The translations under genes and the position numbers were made by a program. The notes under the pieces are model-generated. The model was not told the origin of the DNA. It saw only the letters and a program-made list of their open reading frames with translations, and did no database searches. This document shows, piece after piece, positions 18,201 to 28,150 of a stretch of 64,000 bases of DNA. The DNA comes from Planctomycetota bacterium. Its GTDB lineage: Bacteria > Planctomycetota > PLA2 > JAEUHO01. Position 1 is the stretch's first letter, and every line of letters starts with the position of its first letter. Location: the NCBI GenBank assembly GCA_020851795.1, contig JADZCA010000117.1, positions 91,111-155,110 of the forward strand. The letters are read 5' to 3'.

Positions 18201-19922
18201 TCAGCGCCGCTCCGCCGACGCGGGGGTCGCGAGCAGCTCGTACTCGTGCACGGCCGCCACGATCTCGACCGGCACGCCGTCGCGCACGAGCCGCTCGCGG
18301 TCGCGGCGGCGCACCATCAGGAACTTGCGGCCCGGCGAGCGCAGCCAGGGCTCGAGCGCCTCCTCGGGGCGGAAGAGGTCGGGGCGGTGGGCCTCGGGCG
18401 CGACGATCATCGGCGGCGACGGGTAGCCGAAGAAGACGACCTCGCCGCGCTCGTACCAGGGGAGCAGGCCCCAGTCGCCGTTGTAGTTCATCCACGCCGC
18501 GACCGGCTCGCCGGGCCGCCGCGCCGCGACGTAGGCCTCGTGGATCCCGCGTGCCGAGCCGACCCGCTCGGGCCGCGCCGCCGCGACCGCGCCCGCGCCG
18601 CCGAGCAGGAGCACGACCGCCAGCGCCGCGCGCGGCACGGGCCGGGCGAAGAGCGCCCGCGGCCCGGGCACGAGGACCACGGCCGCGCACGCGGCGGCCG
18701 CCGCCCACGCCGCGACCACCGCCGGCGTCGCGACGACGCCGACCACGGTCACGACGACCGCGAGCGCGAGGGCGACGACCGCGTAGCCGATCGTGGCGCG
18801 CGCGAGCTCGCCGCGGGACCAGCGGACCGCGCGCGACGCCGGGTCCTCCTCGGGCGCGGGGACGCCGAGCCCGACGAGCACCGCGACGAAGGGGTAGGCG
18901 GGCGAGGTGTAGGACGCCAGGCGCGCGGCGGCGAACGAGAACAGCACCGGCGCGGCGAGCGCGAGGCAGACGAGCGGCAGCCCCGGGCCGTCGCGGAAAC
19001 GCCGGTCGCGGCGCAGCGCGAGGATCGCGGCCGGGACCATCGCGAGCCAGGGGAACGCGCCGACGAACGGCGCCCACACGGTCCACGGGCCGTGCGCGTG
19101 GAAGTCGGCCGCGGAGCCCATGCCCCCGAACAGGCGGCGGCGCACGAGCGCGTCGAGCGCGCCCGGGAGCCGCGCGTCGAGCACGAGGTACCACGGGACC
19201 GCGATCGCGGCGAAGAGGACGACGCCGAGCGGGCTCGCGAACGGGCGCAGGATCCGCGCCGAGCGGCGGACGAGCGCGGTCGCCGCGGCGGCGCCGCCGA
19301 CGAGCACGAGCGCGAGCGGCCCCTTGACGAGCATCGACAGCCCGCACGCGCCCCACAGCAGCAGCGGCCAGCGCCGCGGGACCCGCTCCGTGCACCGGTC
19401 CGCCTCGAGCAGGGCCCATCCCGCCAAGGTGGTCGTGACGAGGAGGAACGCGTCGGGCGCGATCGCGTACGTCTGCACGAGGAACGACGGCATCGTCGCG
19501 AGCGCGAGCGCCGCGAGGCGGCCGCGCCACGGCCCGCCCGACGGCGAGAGGCGGCGCACGACGAGCCCGACGAGCAGCACGACGAGCGCGCCCGCGAGGA
19601 GGTGCGGCAGCCTCGCGACGACGTCGGAGACGCCGAAGAGGCGGAACGCCGTCGAGGTCGCCCAGTACTCGAAGGGCGGCTTCTCGAGCAGCGGCGCGCC
19701 GTTGAAGCGCGGCACGACGAGGTCGCCGCTCTCGACCATCTCGCGCGCCATCGCGCAGTAGCGGGTCTCGGTGCTCGACGACGGCCCGACCGCGGCGCCG
19801 ACGAGGAGCAGGCCCGCCGCGACCACCGGGAGCAGGGCGAGCGTCCAGCGGGGCGGGAGGGGGTGCAGCGTCGGCTCCGCGCGCCCGGGCCGGTGCGGCC
19901 GGGCGGGGCGGGAGTGTGCCAT
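18201..19922 (-). CDS. PMT-family membrane glycosyltransferase
   Basis: ATG at 19922; 573 residues with about 12 hydrophobic segments. The first loop reads SSTETRYCAMAREMVESGD...NGAPLLEKPPFEYW, the PMT_2 pattern with an acidic residue before Arg. A soluble C-terminal domain follows, with YNGDWGLLPWY and FFGYPSPPM. It is closely similar in layout and in C-terminal motifs to the divergent gene at 21878 (HKDGDWALLPFY, FFGYGER), so the two look like recent paralogues. The acceptor is unknown; coupling to asnB suggests a shared pathway. Confidence 0.8.
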   Translation of the reverse strand: MAHSRPARPHRPGRAEPTLHPLPPRWTLALLPVVAAGLLLVGAAVGPSSSTETRYCAMAREMVESGDLVVPRFNGAPLLEKPPFEYWATSTAFRLFGVSDVVARLPHLLAGALVVLLVGLVVRRLSPSGGPWRGRLAALALATMPSFLVQTYAIAPDAFLLVTTTLAGWALLEADRCTERVPRRWPLLLWGACGLSMLVKGPLALVLVGGAAAATALVRRSARILRPFASPLGVVLFAAIAVPWYLVLDARLPGALDALVRRRLFGGMGSAADFHAHGPWTVWAPFVGAFPWLAMVPAAILALRRDRRFRDGPGLPLVCLALAAPVLFSFAAARLASYTSPAYPFVAVLVGLGVPAPEEDPASRAVRWSRGELARATIGYAVVALALAVVVTVVGVVATPAVVAAWAAAAACAAVVLVPGPRALFARPVPRAALAVVLLLGGAGAVAAARPERVGSARGIHEAYVAARRPGEPVAAWMNYNGDWGLLPWYERGEVVFFGYPSPPMIVAPEAHRPDLFRPEEALEPWLRSPGRKFLMVRRRDRERLVRDGVPVEIVAAVHEYELLATPASAERR

Positions 19923-20050
19923 GCCGGCCCCGCGCGCCCCACGCTCGCGGCGCGCCGTCCCGGGGGACGCGCGCGACGCGGTGCGCGACCGCGGGCCCCC
20001 GCGCGATCCCCGCCCCGACCGCGGGCCCCGTCGCCGGTCCGACGCCCGAC

Positions 20051-21766
20051 CTACGGCGCGGCGTTGGTCAGGAGCAGGTAGCGGATGCCGCCGACCGGTT
20101 GCGCCCAGAGGATGCGCGCCCGGTCGAGGACCGCGCGGTCCTCCGGCGCGGCCCGCCGGTCGCGCTCGCGCCACGTCTTCTCCTTGGCGAGCACGAGCAC
20201 GGGCGACGCCGTGGGCGCGAGGACGCGGGCGGCCTCGCGGTACGCGACGGTGCCCAGCGGCGAGAGGCCGCGGTGCGGGAACGACCACAGCACCGAGGCG
20301 TCGGAGAAGCCCCAGATCGCGAGCGGGGCCTGCGGCGCCGCGCGCTCGCCCGCCCGCGCCGCGGAGGCGAACGACTTCCACGGGTCGAAGGCCGGCATCA
20401 CCGCGGTCGCGACCACGACCCACGCCGCCGCGACGGCGACGCCCACGGCGCGGGCGGAGGCGACGGCCCGGTCGCGCAGGCGCAACGCGACCACGCCGCC
20501 GACCGCGGCGAGCAGCGCGACCGCGCCCAGCGCCGAGGTCGCCGGCCCTCCGAGGACGGCGCGCGCGGCGGCGCGCTCGTCGGCGCCGAGGGGGAGCGCG
20601 TCTGCCGCGACGAGCAGCGGCACCGCCACCGCGAGCACGGCCGCGACGAGCCCGGCGACGCCGAGGCCGCGCGCGAGGTGCGCCCGCCCGCGCGGCCCGA
20701 TCCCGCGATGGAGCCCGTACGCGCCGAGCCACGCGGTCGCGGCGAGGAGCGGCACGAGGTAGAGCTCGCGCTTGCTGCGCGGCAGCGAGAGCGCGAGCAG
20801 CGGCACGAGCAGGCCCCACGCGGCGGCCCCGAGCCCGAGGCGGTCGCCCTCGGGCGCGCGGCGCGGGCGCAGCGCCGCGGGCAGCGCGAGCAGCCACGCG
20901 GGCGTCCACGGCAGGCCGAACGCGAGCAGCAGCGGGAACAGGTAGAGCGGCCCGTGCTCGTGCGGGACGTCGTCGCCCGCGACGCGGTCCGAGAGCTGCC
21001 CGAGCACGCGACGGCCGAAGGACACGTCGTCGTTGTAGGCGAGCGCGTCGCCGGCGCGGGCGACCGCGGGGACCAGCCACGCGGCCGCGAGCCCGAGCGC
21101 GAGCGCGAGGCCGACGAGCCAGCGCGGGTCGAGCAGCCGGCGGCCGCGCCCCGACGCGAGCGCGCCGCCGACGAGCGCGGCGAGGGGCACGTAGAAGACG
21201 TGCGGTCCCTTCACCAGCAGCCCCGCGCCGAGCGCCGCGCCGAAGCCGAGCGCCGCCGGCCACGACCGCCGCTCGAGCAGCGTGGTGCCCGCGTCGAGCG
21301 CGAGCAGCCCGCAGGCCGTCATCGGGAGGTCGAGCGCGGCGCGCGAGCCGCTCCACAGGACGAGCCCCGTGGTCGAGAAGAGCAGCGCGGCGGTCTCGGC
21401 CGTCGCGGCGTCGCGGAACCACCGGCGCGCGAGCCGCGCGACGAGGAAGACCGCGAGCGCGGCGAACGCCGCGCAGGCCAGCCGCGCCCCCACGGCCGTG
21501 ACCTCGCCCGCGACGAGGCCGGTGGCCGCCATCGCCGCGAACGCCAGCGGGGGCTTCTCGGCGTAGGGCTGGCCGTTGATGCGGGGCACGAGCAGGTCGC
21601 CCGTGTCGAGCATCCCCTGCGCGACGAGCCCGTAGCGCGGCTCGTCGGGCGCCCAGAGGTCGCGCGGCGCGCACGCGGCGAGCAGCGGGACGGCGACGGC
21701 GACCCACAGCACCCACCGTGAGCGCGGCGCGACGGCGGCGGCGGGGAGGGTCGCGGCGTCCACCAT
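20051..21766 (-). CDS. PMT-family membrane glycosyltransferase
   Basis: ATG at 21766; 571 residues, polytopic. First-loop motif DLWAPDEPRYGLVAQGML...NGQPYAEKPPLAF carries the D-E-P-R variant seen in ArnT-like enzymes. It is less similar to its two neighbours than they are to each other, and its soluble tail differs (ending GIRYLLLTNAAP). A GTG 18 nt upstream is a possible alternative start. It shares a 111-nt divergent promoter region with the gene at 21878. Confidence 0.8.
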   Translation of the reverse strand: MVDAATLPAAAVAPRSRWVLWVAVAVPLLAACAPRDLWAPDEPRYGLVAQGMLDTGDLLVPRINGQPYAEKPPLAFAAMAATGLVAGEVTAVGARLACAAFAALAVFLVARLARRWFRDAATAETAALLFSTTGLVLWSGSRAALDLPMTACGLLALDAGTTLLERRSWPAALGFGAALGAGLLVKGPHVFYVPLAALVGGALASGRGRRLLDPRWLVGLALALGLAAAWLVPAVARAGDALAYNDDVSFGRRVLGQLSDRVAGDDVPHEHGPLYLFPLLLAFGLPWTPAWLLALPAALRPRRAPEGDRLGLGAAAWGLLVPLLALSLPRSKRELYLVPLLAATAWLGAYGLHRGIGPRGRAHLARGLGVAGLVAAVLAVAVPLLVAADALPLGADERAAARAVLGGPATSALGAVALLAAVGGVVALRLRDRAVASARAVGVAVAAAWVVVATAVMPAFDPWKSFASAARAGERAAPQAPLAIWGFSDASVLWSFPHRGLSPLGTVAYREAARVLAPTASPVLVLAKEKTWRERDRRAAPEDRAVLDRARILWAQPVGGIRYLLLTNAAP

Positions 21767-21877
21767 GGGTGGCGATCCTACGCGGGGGCAGGGCGGCCCG
21801 CGCACGCGCGCGGGGCGACCGACGGGCGGGCGCCGCCAAGCGTGCGCGCCCTGCGACGGGCGCGTAGGGTGGCCGCG

Positions 21878-23581
21878 ATGGACGCGCCCGCGCCCGCATT
21901 GCGACCGCCGCTCCCGACGTCGCGCGGGCTGCTCCTCGCCTCGCTCGTCGGCCTCGCCGCGACGGTGCTGCTCTCGGGCTGGGCGAGCGGGCTCGCGGGC
22001 AGCACCGAGACCCGCTACGCCGAGATCGCGCGGGAGATGCTCGCCCGCGGGGACTTCGTGGTGCCGACGCTCAACGGCGCGCCCCACCTCGAGAAGCCCC
22101 CGTTCGCCTACTGGGCGCTCATGGCGTCGTACGCCGTGCTGGGCGTCGGCGACGTGGCGGCGCGGGTCCCGGGGCTCCTCGCCGCCGCGGCGACGCTCGC
22201 CGCGGTCGCGGCGGCGGCGCGGCGCCTCGCGCCCGCCGGCGCCGACGCGCGGGCCACGGGGCGCGGCGCGGCGGTCGTGCTCGCGACGATGCCGGCGTAC
22301 GTCTTCCTCGCGCGCACCGTCTCCACCGACGTGTGGCTGGTGGCGTGCACGACCGTGGCCGGCGCGGGCGTCGCGGTGTCGGCGGCGACCGACGGACGCC
22401 CGGGCCTGCGCTGGACGCTCGCGATGCACGCCGCGCTCGGCGTGGGCATGCTCGTCAAGGGCCCCGCGGTGCTGCTCACCCCGATCGTGGGCGCGGTGGC
22501 CGCGGCGGTGGCGGCGCGTCGGGTGCGCGTGCTGCGCCCGCTGGTCCACCCCGTGGGACTCCTCGTCTCGCTCGCCACCGCGGCGTCGTGGTACGTCGCC
22601 GGCGACGCGCGGCTGCCCGGCCTGCTCGACCTCTACCTCACGCGGCGCGTCACGGGCGGCGTGCTCTCGGGCGAGCACCACGACAACCCGTGGTGGGTCG
22701 TGTGGGGCCCGGTGCTGCTCGGGTCGGCCCCGTGGGTCGGTGCGCTGTTCGGCGCGGTCCCGACGCTGCGCCGACGCGGCGGCCTCGCGCCGCTCGCGGC
22801 CATGGCGCTCGCCGCGCCCGTCTTCTTCACGCTCGTGCCGTCGCGCCTGCCGACCTACGGCCTGCCGAGCCTGCCGTGGGTCGCGCTGATGGTGACGCTG
22901 GGGGCGCCCCGCGACGACGCGGACGGCGAGCGCGGCGACCGCGCGTGGCGCACGCACCTGCGCCGCGCGACCGAGGCGACCGCGGCCGTGGCGGCGCTCG
23001 GCGCGGTCGTCCTCCTCGTCGTGCGCGCCACGGAGGGCCGCTGGCCCGCGGCGGTCGCGACGGCGGCGCTCGTCGCGGTCGCGCTCGTGGGCGCCGCGCT
23101 CGCGGTGGCGGCCCGTCGCCGCGCGGCCCCCGAGGGCGCGCGGCTCGCGGCGGCGGCGGCGCTCGCGGTCGTGGCCGCGGGGGCGGTCGCCCTCGCGGTC
23201 GTGCCCGAGGCCGTGGGCGGCCACCGACGGCTCGTCGAGCGGGCCCTCTCGCTGCGGAGCGCCGGCGAGGAGCTCGGCGTCGCGGTGCACAAGGACGGCG
23301 ACTGGGCGCTGCTCCCGTTCTACGCCGCCAGCGAGGCGCGGTTCTTCGGCTACGGCGAGCGGCTCGCGCTCCGGCCGCCCTCCGAGGACGCGCCCGGGAA
23401 CTTCGTCGAGCTCGACGCGCTGGGCCCGTGGTTCCGCGCGCCGCAGCGCCGCTGGCTGATGCTGCGCACGGTCGTCAAGGACCCGCGCCGCGACCCGTGG
23501 CGACGGCTCGGCGACGGCCCCGTCGTCGTCGTGACCCGCGACGACCTCTACACCGTGGTCACGAACCGGCCGCTCGAGTGA
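21878..23581 (+). CDS. PMT-family membrane glycosyltransferase
   Basis: The ATG at 21878 is preferred because AGGGTGG lies about 6 nt upstream; an in-frame start at 21842 is possible. The 567-residue product has the motif GSTETRYAEIAREMLARGD...NGAPHLEKPPFAYW and many hydrophobic helices. It is the closest paralogue of the product encoded at 18201, including the soluble tail. Together with the genes at 9614, 18201 and 20051 it makes four PMT enzymes in 14 kb. Confidence 0.8.
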   Translation: MDAPAPALRPPLPTSRGLLLASLVGLAATVLLSGWASGLAGSTETRYAEIAREMLARGDFVVPTLNGAPHLEKPPFAYWALMASYAVLGVGDVAARVPGLLAAAATLAAVAAAARRLAPAGADARATGRGAAVVLATMPAYVFLARTVSTDVWLVACTTVAGAGVAVSAATDGRPGLRWTLAMHAALGVGMLVKGPAVLLTPIVGAVAAAVAARRVRVLRPLVHPVGLLVSLATAASWYVAGDARLPGLLDLYLTRRVTGGVLSGEHHDNPWWVVWGPVLLGSAPWVGALFGAVPTLRRRGGLAPLAAMALAAPVFFTLVPSRLPTYGLPSLPWVALMVTLGAPRDDADGERGDRAWRTHLRRATEATAAVAALGAVVLLVVRATEGRWPAAVATAALVAVALVGAALAVAARRRAAPEGARLAAAAALAVVAAGAVALAVVPEAVGGHRRLVERALSLRSAGEELGVAVHKDGDWALLPFYAASEARFFGYGERLALRPPSEDAPGNFVELDALGPWFRAPQRRWLMLRTVVKDPRRDPWRRLGDGPVVVVTRDDLYTVVTNRPLE

Positions 23582-23584
23582 CCG

Positions 23585-23611
23585 CGGCGGGGAGCACGGC
23601 GCTCCCCGCCG
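23585..23611. terminator. Bidirectional hairpin terminator
   Basis: Perfect 11-bp stem CGGCGGGGAGC / GCTCCCCGCCG with a 5-nt loop between the convergent PMT (stop 23581) and DUF1501 (stop 23628) genes. Confidence 0.7.
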
Positions 23612-23627
23612 ACAGCCCACCGGCGCG

Positions 23628-24938
23628 TCAGACGAACATCTCGCGGATCGGGGGGAAGCGCACGCCGCCGAACTGGTCCACGAGGCGCACGGGACGGCGC
23701 CCGGCGAAGTAGACCTTGTCCTGGTCCACGCCCATCGAGTGGCAGATCGAGGCGTGCAGCTCCTGCACCGCGACCGGACGCTCGGTGCACGCGACCCCGT
23801 CGGGGTCGGTGGCGCCGACCACGCGGCCGCCCTTGATGCCGCCGCCGGCGAACGCCACCGAGAACGCCTGCGGGTAGTGCCCGCGGCCGCCGTCGCCGTT
23901 GCCGCCGCCGCCGAGCGCCGGCGTGCGGCCGAACTCGCTGAACCAGTAGACGAGCGTCTCGTCGAGCAGGCCGCGGTCGCGCAGGTCGCGCAGCAGGCCG
24001 GAGAGGCCCGGGTCCACGGCCTCGGCGAGCGCCTTCACCGCCGCGTGCTCGTTGTTGTGCGTGTCCCAGCCGCCCTGCACCACCTCGACGACCTTGACGC
24101 CCGCCTCGAGCAGGCGCCGCGCGACGATGCAGCCCTTGCCGAAGGTCGTCTGGCCGTAGAGCTTCTGGATCGAGTCCGGCTCCTCGGACACGTCGAAGGC
24201 GCGGTTCTTCGGGGTGTCCATGAGGCGCTTGGCGCGCTCGAACATGTTGCGGTGCGGCGCGACGGCGTCGTCGCCGCGGTCGCCCTCGAACTCGCGGTTG
24301 AGCCGGTCGAGCAGCGACAGGCGCGAGTCGCGGCGGCGCTTGTCGATCCCGGGCGGCGGCGTGAGGTTGTCCACCGGCGCCGCGGGGTTGCTGACCACGA
24401 AGGGGTCCCACTCGACGCCCATGTAGCCCGCGCCCTGGCTGCCGCCGATGCTGACGAAGTTGGGCAGCGTGCTGTCACGGTCGCCGATCTCGTGCGCGAC
24501 GTAGGAGCCGATCCCGGGGTGCTGCACCGTCGGGTTGGGCACGTAGCCCGTGTGCATCAGGTAGCGGCCGCGGTCGTGGTTGCCTTCCTTGGTCGTGACG
24601 GAGCGGACGACGCAGACGTCGTCCATGACCTTCGCCACGTTCTGGAAGTACGAGCCGACCTCGACGCCGGGCACCGAGGTGTTGATCGGCTCGGCCTCGC
24701 CCATGTTGGGCGAGCCCTTCTTCTTGGGCGACCACGTCTCGAACTGCGTCGCGCCGCCCGCCATGTAGAGCAGGACGAGGCGCTTGGCCTGGCCCTTGCC
24801 CGGGATCGGGTCGTCGTCGCCCTTGGGCTTGTCCTTGGCGACGGCGAACGGCACGCGCGGCGAGATCAGCGAGGCGGCGCCGGCGGCGAGCGTCCAGCCG
24901 AGGACGTCGCGACGGGAGGGGCGGCGGGGCTGCGTCAT
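23628..24938 (-). CDS. DUF1501 family protein (Tat-exported)
   Basis: ATG at 24938 after GGAG; 436 residues. The Tat signal is SRRDVLGWTLAAG. Motifs are LLYMAGGATQFETW, GGWDTHNNEHAAVK and WFSEFGRTPALGGGGNGDGG. This is the long planctomycete-type DUF1501 protein that pairs with DUF1549/DUF1553 proteins, here encoded 41 nt upstream on the same strand. The pair is widespread in Planctomycetota in many copies; its biochemical activity is undetermined. Confidence 0.88.
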   Translation of the reverse strand: MTQPRRPSRRDVLGWTLAAGAASLISPRVPFAVAKDKPKGDDDPIPGKGQAKRLVLLYMAGGATQFETWSPKKKGSPNMGEAEPINTSVPGVEVGSYFQNVAKVMDDVCVVRSVTTKEGNHDRGRYLMHTGYVPNPTVQHPGIGSYVAHEIGDRDSTLPNFVSIGGSQGAGYMGVEWDPFVVSNPAAPVDNLTPPPGIDKRRRDSRLSLLDRLNREFEGDRGDDAVAPHRNMFERAKRLMDTPKNRAFDVSEEPDSIQKLYGQTTFGKGCIVARRLLEAGVKVVEVVQGGWDTHNNEHAAVKALAEAVDPGLSGLLRDLRDRGLLDETLVYWFSEFGRTPALGGGGNGDGGRGHYPQAFSVAFAGGGIKGGRVVGATDPDGVACTERPVAVQELHASICHSMGVDQDKVYFAGRRPVRLVDQFGGVRFPPIREMFV

Positions 24939-24979
24939 GGTCTTGGCTCCGGACGGGCGGTGGGAGGGCGCGGGGCCGG

Positions 24980-26683
24980 TCAGTGGTTCGACATGAACTC
25001 GGTGGTGTTGCACAGGGCCCACAGGAGGTCTTCGTAGCCCTCCTTCTCGGTGCGGCTCGTGTGCACGTGCTGCAGCGCGTTGCTCAGCTCGCCCGGCGAC
25101 GGGTCGCGCGAGAGCACGGTCAGGTAGACGCGGCGGACGCGCTCGCGGTCGCTGCGCTCCTCGGACAGCACCCGGGCCAGCGGCGAGTCGGGGTTGGCCG
25201 CGCCCATGATCCGGTTGACCTGCTCGCCGTTCATCATCAGCAGGCCGCGCGGGATCGTGCCGGTGAACGTCTCCTCCTCGGACTGCTCGTCGTCGTCGAA
25301 CGAGCGGCGGAAGAGCTGGTAGATCGCCATGCGCGGGTCCTGGAGCGTGCGCCGCCCCTCGGCCCCGGCGCGCTCGCGGGCCTCGAGCAGCCGCTCGACC
25401 TGCTTCTCCGCGCCGGTCGCGCGGAACAGCGCGTCGAAGGACTGCTCGACCGTGAGCGGCTTGACCGCGGCCACGGCGAACAGCGACGGGTCGGGGCGCT
25501 CGACGCCGCGCGGCATCTTCGAGGTGCGCTGGTACGCCTCGGTGCCCGTGATCACGCGGACGAGGTGGCTCACGTCGAAGCCCGAGCGCACGAGCTCGTC
25601 GGCGAGGAAGTCGAGCAGCTCGGGGTTCGTCGGCTTGTTCGCGGACGAGAAGTCGTCCACCGGGTGCACGATCCCGCGGCCCATCAGGAACGCCCACATG
25701 CGGTTGGCGAAGGCCTGGGCGAACCACGGGTTGGTCTTCGAGGTCATCCACTTCGCGAGCACCGTGCGGCGGTCGATGCCGGCGACGTCCTTGACCTGCT
25801 TGCCGAGGAGGAACTTCGCCTCGGGGAACGACGTGCGCCCGCGCAGCTGCGGCCGCCCGCCCTCGAGCGTCAGCGGGATGCCGGTGCGGCGGCCGGGCAT
25901 CATCGTCATGTCGCCGGGGCGCCCGGACCGCTCGGGCTCGGGCGTGAGCGACGACACGTCGAACGAGATCTCGGGGTTGCCCGGCGTCATGTTGCGCCGG
26001 TACGTCGTCGTGAAGAAGAACGCCGCGTAGTCGGCGAAGTCCTGCTGCTTGATGCGCTTGTCGTAGGGGTGGTCGTGGCACTGCGCGCACTGGATCTGCA
26101 CGCCGAGGAAGAAGCGGCTCGTCTTGCCCGCCGCGTCGGCGGCCGACGTCTCGAACGACGCGAGGAGGCCGGTGGCGCCGTTGGTCTCGGAGTTGCCCGT
26201 GGCCGTGACGAGGTCGTAGACGAGCTCGTCGTAGGGACGGTTCTTGCGGAACTGGTCGCGCAGCCAGTCGTTGAACGTACGGCGGTCGAGGTTCCGGTTG
26301 CGCGTGGCGGTCCCGACGAGGAGGTTGCTGTACCACATCGCGAACCAGTCGGCGTGGCGACGCGACGCGAGGAGGCGGTCCACCAGCGCGCTGCGCTTGT
26401 CCGGCGCGGTGTCCTGCAGGAACGAGACCGTCTCGTCGTAGGTCGGGATCGTCCCGGTGAGGTCCATCGTGACGCGGCGGAGGTACTCGGCGTCGTCGGC
26501 GAGCGGCGCGACGACGAGGTCCTTCTGCGCGCGGAACTTCGAGGCGACCAGCCCGTCCACCTTCGCCGCGGCCGCGCGCCAGTCCTTGGGGCCGTCGGCG
26601 GACGCGCGCGGGGCGGAGACCGCGGCCGCGACGAGGGCGAGGGCGGCGAGCGCCGTCCACGAGAACCGGCGACGGTGGGACAT
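24980..26683 (-). CDS. DUF1549/DUF1553 exported protein
   Basis: ATG at 26683 with GGAGG upstream; 567 residues with a Sec signal peptide ending ASA|DG. The DUF1549 part (about residues 30-240) contains YLRRVTMDLTGTIPT, WFAMWYSNLLVG and the haem-like C-x-x-C-H motif CAQCHDHPYDK. The DUF1553 part (about 320-560) contains NPWFAQAFANRMWAFLMGRG and PLTVEQSFDALFRATG. The CxxCH may bind haem or a metal, but only one is present. It is probably co-transcribed with the downstream DUF1501 gene. Confidence 0.88.
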   Translation of the reverse strand: MSHRRRFSWTALAALALVAAAVSAPRASADGPKDWRAAAAKVDGLVASKFRAQKDLVVAPLADDAEYLRRVTMDLTGTIPTYDETVSFLQDTAPDKRSALVDRLLASRRHADWFAMWYSNLLVGTATRNRNLDRRTFNDWLRDQFRKNRPYDELVYDLVTATGNSETNGATGLLASFETSAADAAGKTSRFFLGVQIQCAQCHDHPYDKRIKQQDFADYAAFFFTTTYRRNMTPGNPEISFDVSSLTPEPERSGRPGDMTMMPGRRTGIPLTLEGGRPQLRGRTSFPEAKFLLGKQVKDVAGIDRRTVLAKWMTSKTNPWFAQAFANRMWAFLMGRGIVHPVDDFSSANKPTNPELLDFLADELVRSGFDVSHLVRVITGTEAYQRTSKMPRGVERPDPSLFAVAAVKPLTVEQSFDALFRATGAEKQVERLLEARERAGAEGRRTLQDPRMAIYQLFRRSFDDDEQSEEETFTGTIPRGLLMMNGEQVNRIMGAANPDSPLARVLSEERSDRERVRRVYLTVLSRDPSPGELSNALQHVHTSRTEKEGYEDLLWALCNTTEFMSNH

Positions 26684-26859
26684 GGGGAGCCTCCGCAGGA
26701 CGGGACGTCGCTCTGAACCCGTCGCGGGGCCGGCGGGTTTCGCGCGGCTGCGACGGCTTCGTTGCAAACGTCCGCCGCGGATCGTACCCGCGGCGCCCTC
26801 CGGGCGGGACGGGGGTCCCGTCGGGGGACCGGGCGGCCCCCGGACACCTTACAATCGAC

Positions 26860-28149
26860 TTACGTCTTGCCCACCGTGAACGCGACGAGGGTCAGGTCGT
26901 CCCGGTTCTTCGCGCCGCCCGTCCACCCGTGGATCGCGCCACGAACGGCGTCGAGCAGGGGCAGCGGGCCCCGCCCGCCCTCGCGGGCGACGAGCTCCTT
27001 GAGGCGGTCGTCGCCGAACAGCTCGCCGGTGGGCGACGGCGCCTCGGTGGCGCCGTCGGTGTAGAGCAGGACCGAGTCCCCCGCCGAGAGCGTCACGTCG
27101 TCGCCGCGCCCGAACGGCAGCCCCGCGAGGACGCCGAGCACGGGCCCCGTCGGGTCGAGCCCGAGGACCTCGCCCGACGAGCGGCGGACCACGGGCGGGT
27201 TGTGGCCCGCCGAGCACCACTCGAAGCGCCCGCTCGCGCCGTCGAGCAGCCCGACGAACATCGTCATGAACTTCCCCTGCGTCATGTCCTTGCAGAGGAA
27301 GTCGTTGAGCATCGTGACCGCGGAGGCGAGGTCGGTGACGGTCTTGCTGAACGCGCGCAGCAGCGCTCGCGCCTCGGCCATCACGAGCGCCGAGCCGAGC
27401 CCGTGGCCGCTGACGTCGCCGATCGCGACCAGCACGCGGCCGTCGTCGAGCGGGAAGAAGTCGTAGTAGTCGCCGCTCGCGTCCTCGCAGAGCTCGTTGA
27501 CGCCGGCGAGCAGGAACGGCGCCACCTCGAGCGTCGCGTCGGCGGGCAGCAGCGCGCGCTGGATGCTCTGCGCGGCGGCGATCTCGCGGTCCTGGCGCTC
27601 CTTCTCGAGCGCCTGGCGGTGGAGCACCGCGTTCTCGATGGCGAGCGCGGCGTGGACCGCGAGCGCATCGAGGTACTCGACGTCGGACGTCTCGAACGGG
27701 CCCGTGCGCTTGTTGAGGAGCTGGAACACGCCGACGATGGCGCCCTTGCGGCTGCGGATGGGCGAGCAGAGGATCGAGCGCGTGCGGAACCCGCTGCGCT
27801 TGTCGGTGGACGGGTCGAAGCGCGGGTCCTGGTACGCGTCGTCGATGCGGACCGTCTCGCCCGTCTTCGCGACGGTGCCGGCGATGCCGCGCCCGAGCGG
27901 GAGGCGGATGACGAGCGGCTGCGACGCGCTGACGACGCGGGACCAGATCTCGGTCCCGTCGGCCGACATCAGGTACACGGTGCCGCGCTCGGAGCCGACG
28001 GCCTCCGACGCGAGGCGCAGGATGATGCCGAGCAGCTCGTCCTGGTCGAGCGTGCTGTGCAGGACCTGGCTCGCCTCGACGAGGCTCTTCTGCCGTGCGA
28101 GCTCGCGCTCGAGCCGGGCGAACTCCTCCTCGCGCCGGGCGTCGGCCAT
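26860..28149 (-). CDS. GAF-domain serine phosphatase (PP2C/SpoIIE type)
   Basis: 429 residues: a short coiled coil (1-25), a GAF domain (about 25-180) and a PP2C/SpoIIE phosphatase (about 210-428) with metal-binding Asp in DASGDYYDFF, IGDVSGHG and the terminal KNRDDLTLV. Such RsbU-like proteins dephosphorylate anti-sigma antagonists in partner-switching pathways. No kinase or antagonist gene is adjacent. It starts 1 nt after the queF stop (TGAGATG), so it is co-translated with queF, an unexpected pairing for a stress regulator. Confidence 0.88.
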   Translation of the reverse strand: MADARREEEFARLERELARQKSLVEASQVLHSTLDQDELLGIILRLASEAVGSERGTVYLMSADGTEIWSRVVSASQPLVIRLPLGRGIAGTVAKTGETVRIDDAYQDPRFDPSTDKRSGFRTRSILCSPIRSRKGAIVGVFQLLNKRTGPFETSDVEYLDALAVHAALAIENAVLHRQALEKERQDREIAAAQSIQRALLPADATLEVAPFLLAGVNELCEDASGDYYDFFPLDDGRVLVAIGDVSGHGLGSALVMAEARALLRAFSKTVTDLASAVTMLNDFLCKDMTQGKFMTMFVGLLDGASGRFEWCSAGHNPPVVRRSSGEVLGLDPTGPVLGVLAGLPFGRGDDVTLSAGDSVLLYTDGATEAPSPTGELFGDDRLKELVAREGGRGPLPLLDAVRGAIHGWTGGAKNRDDLTLVAFTVGKT

Positions 28150-28150
28150 C

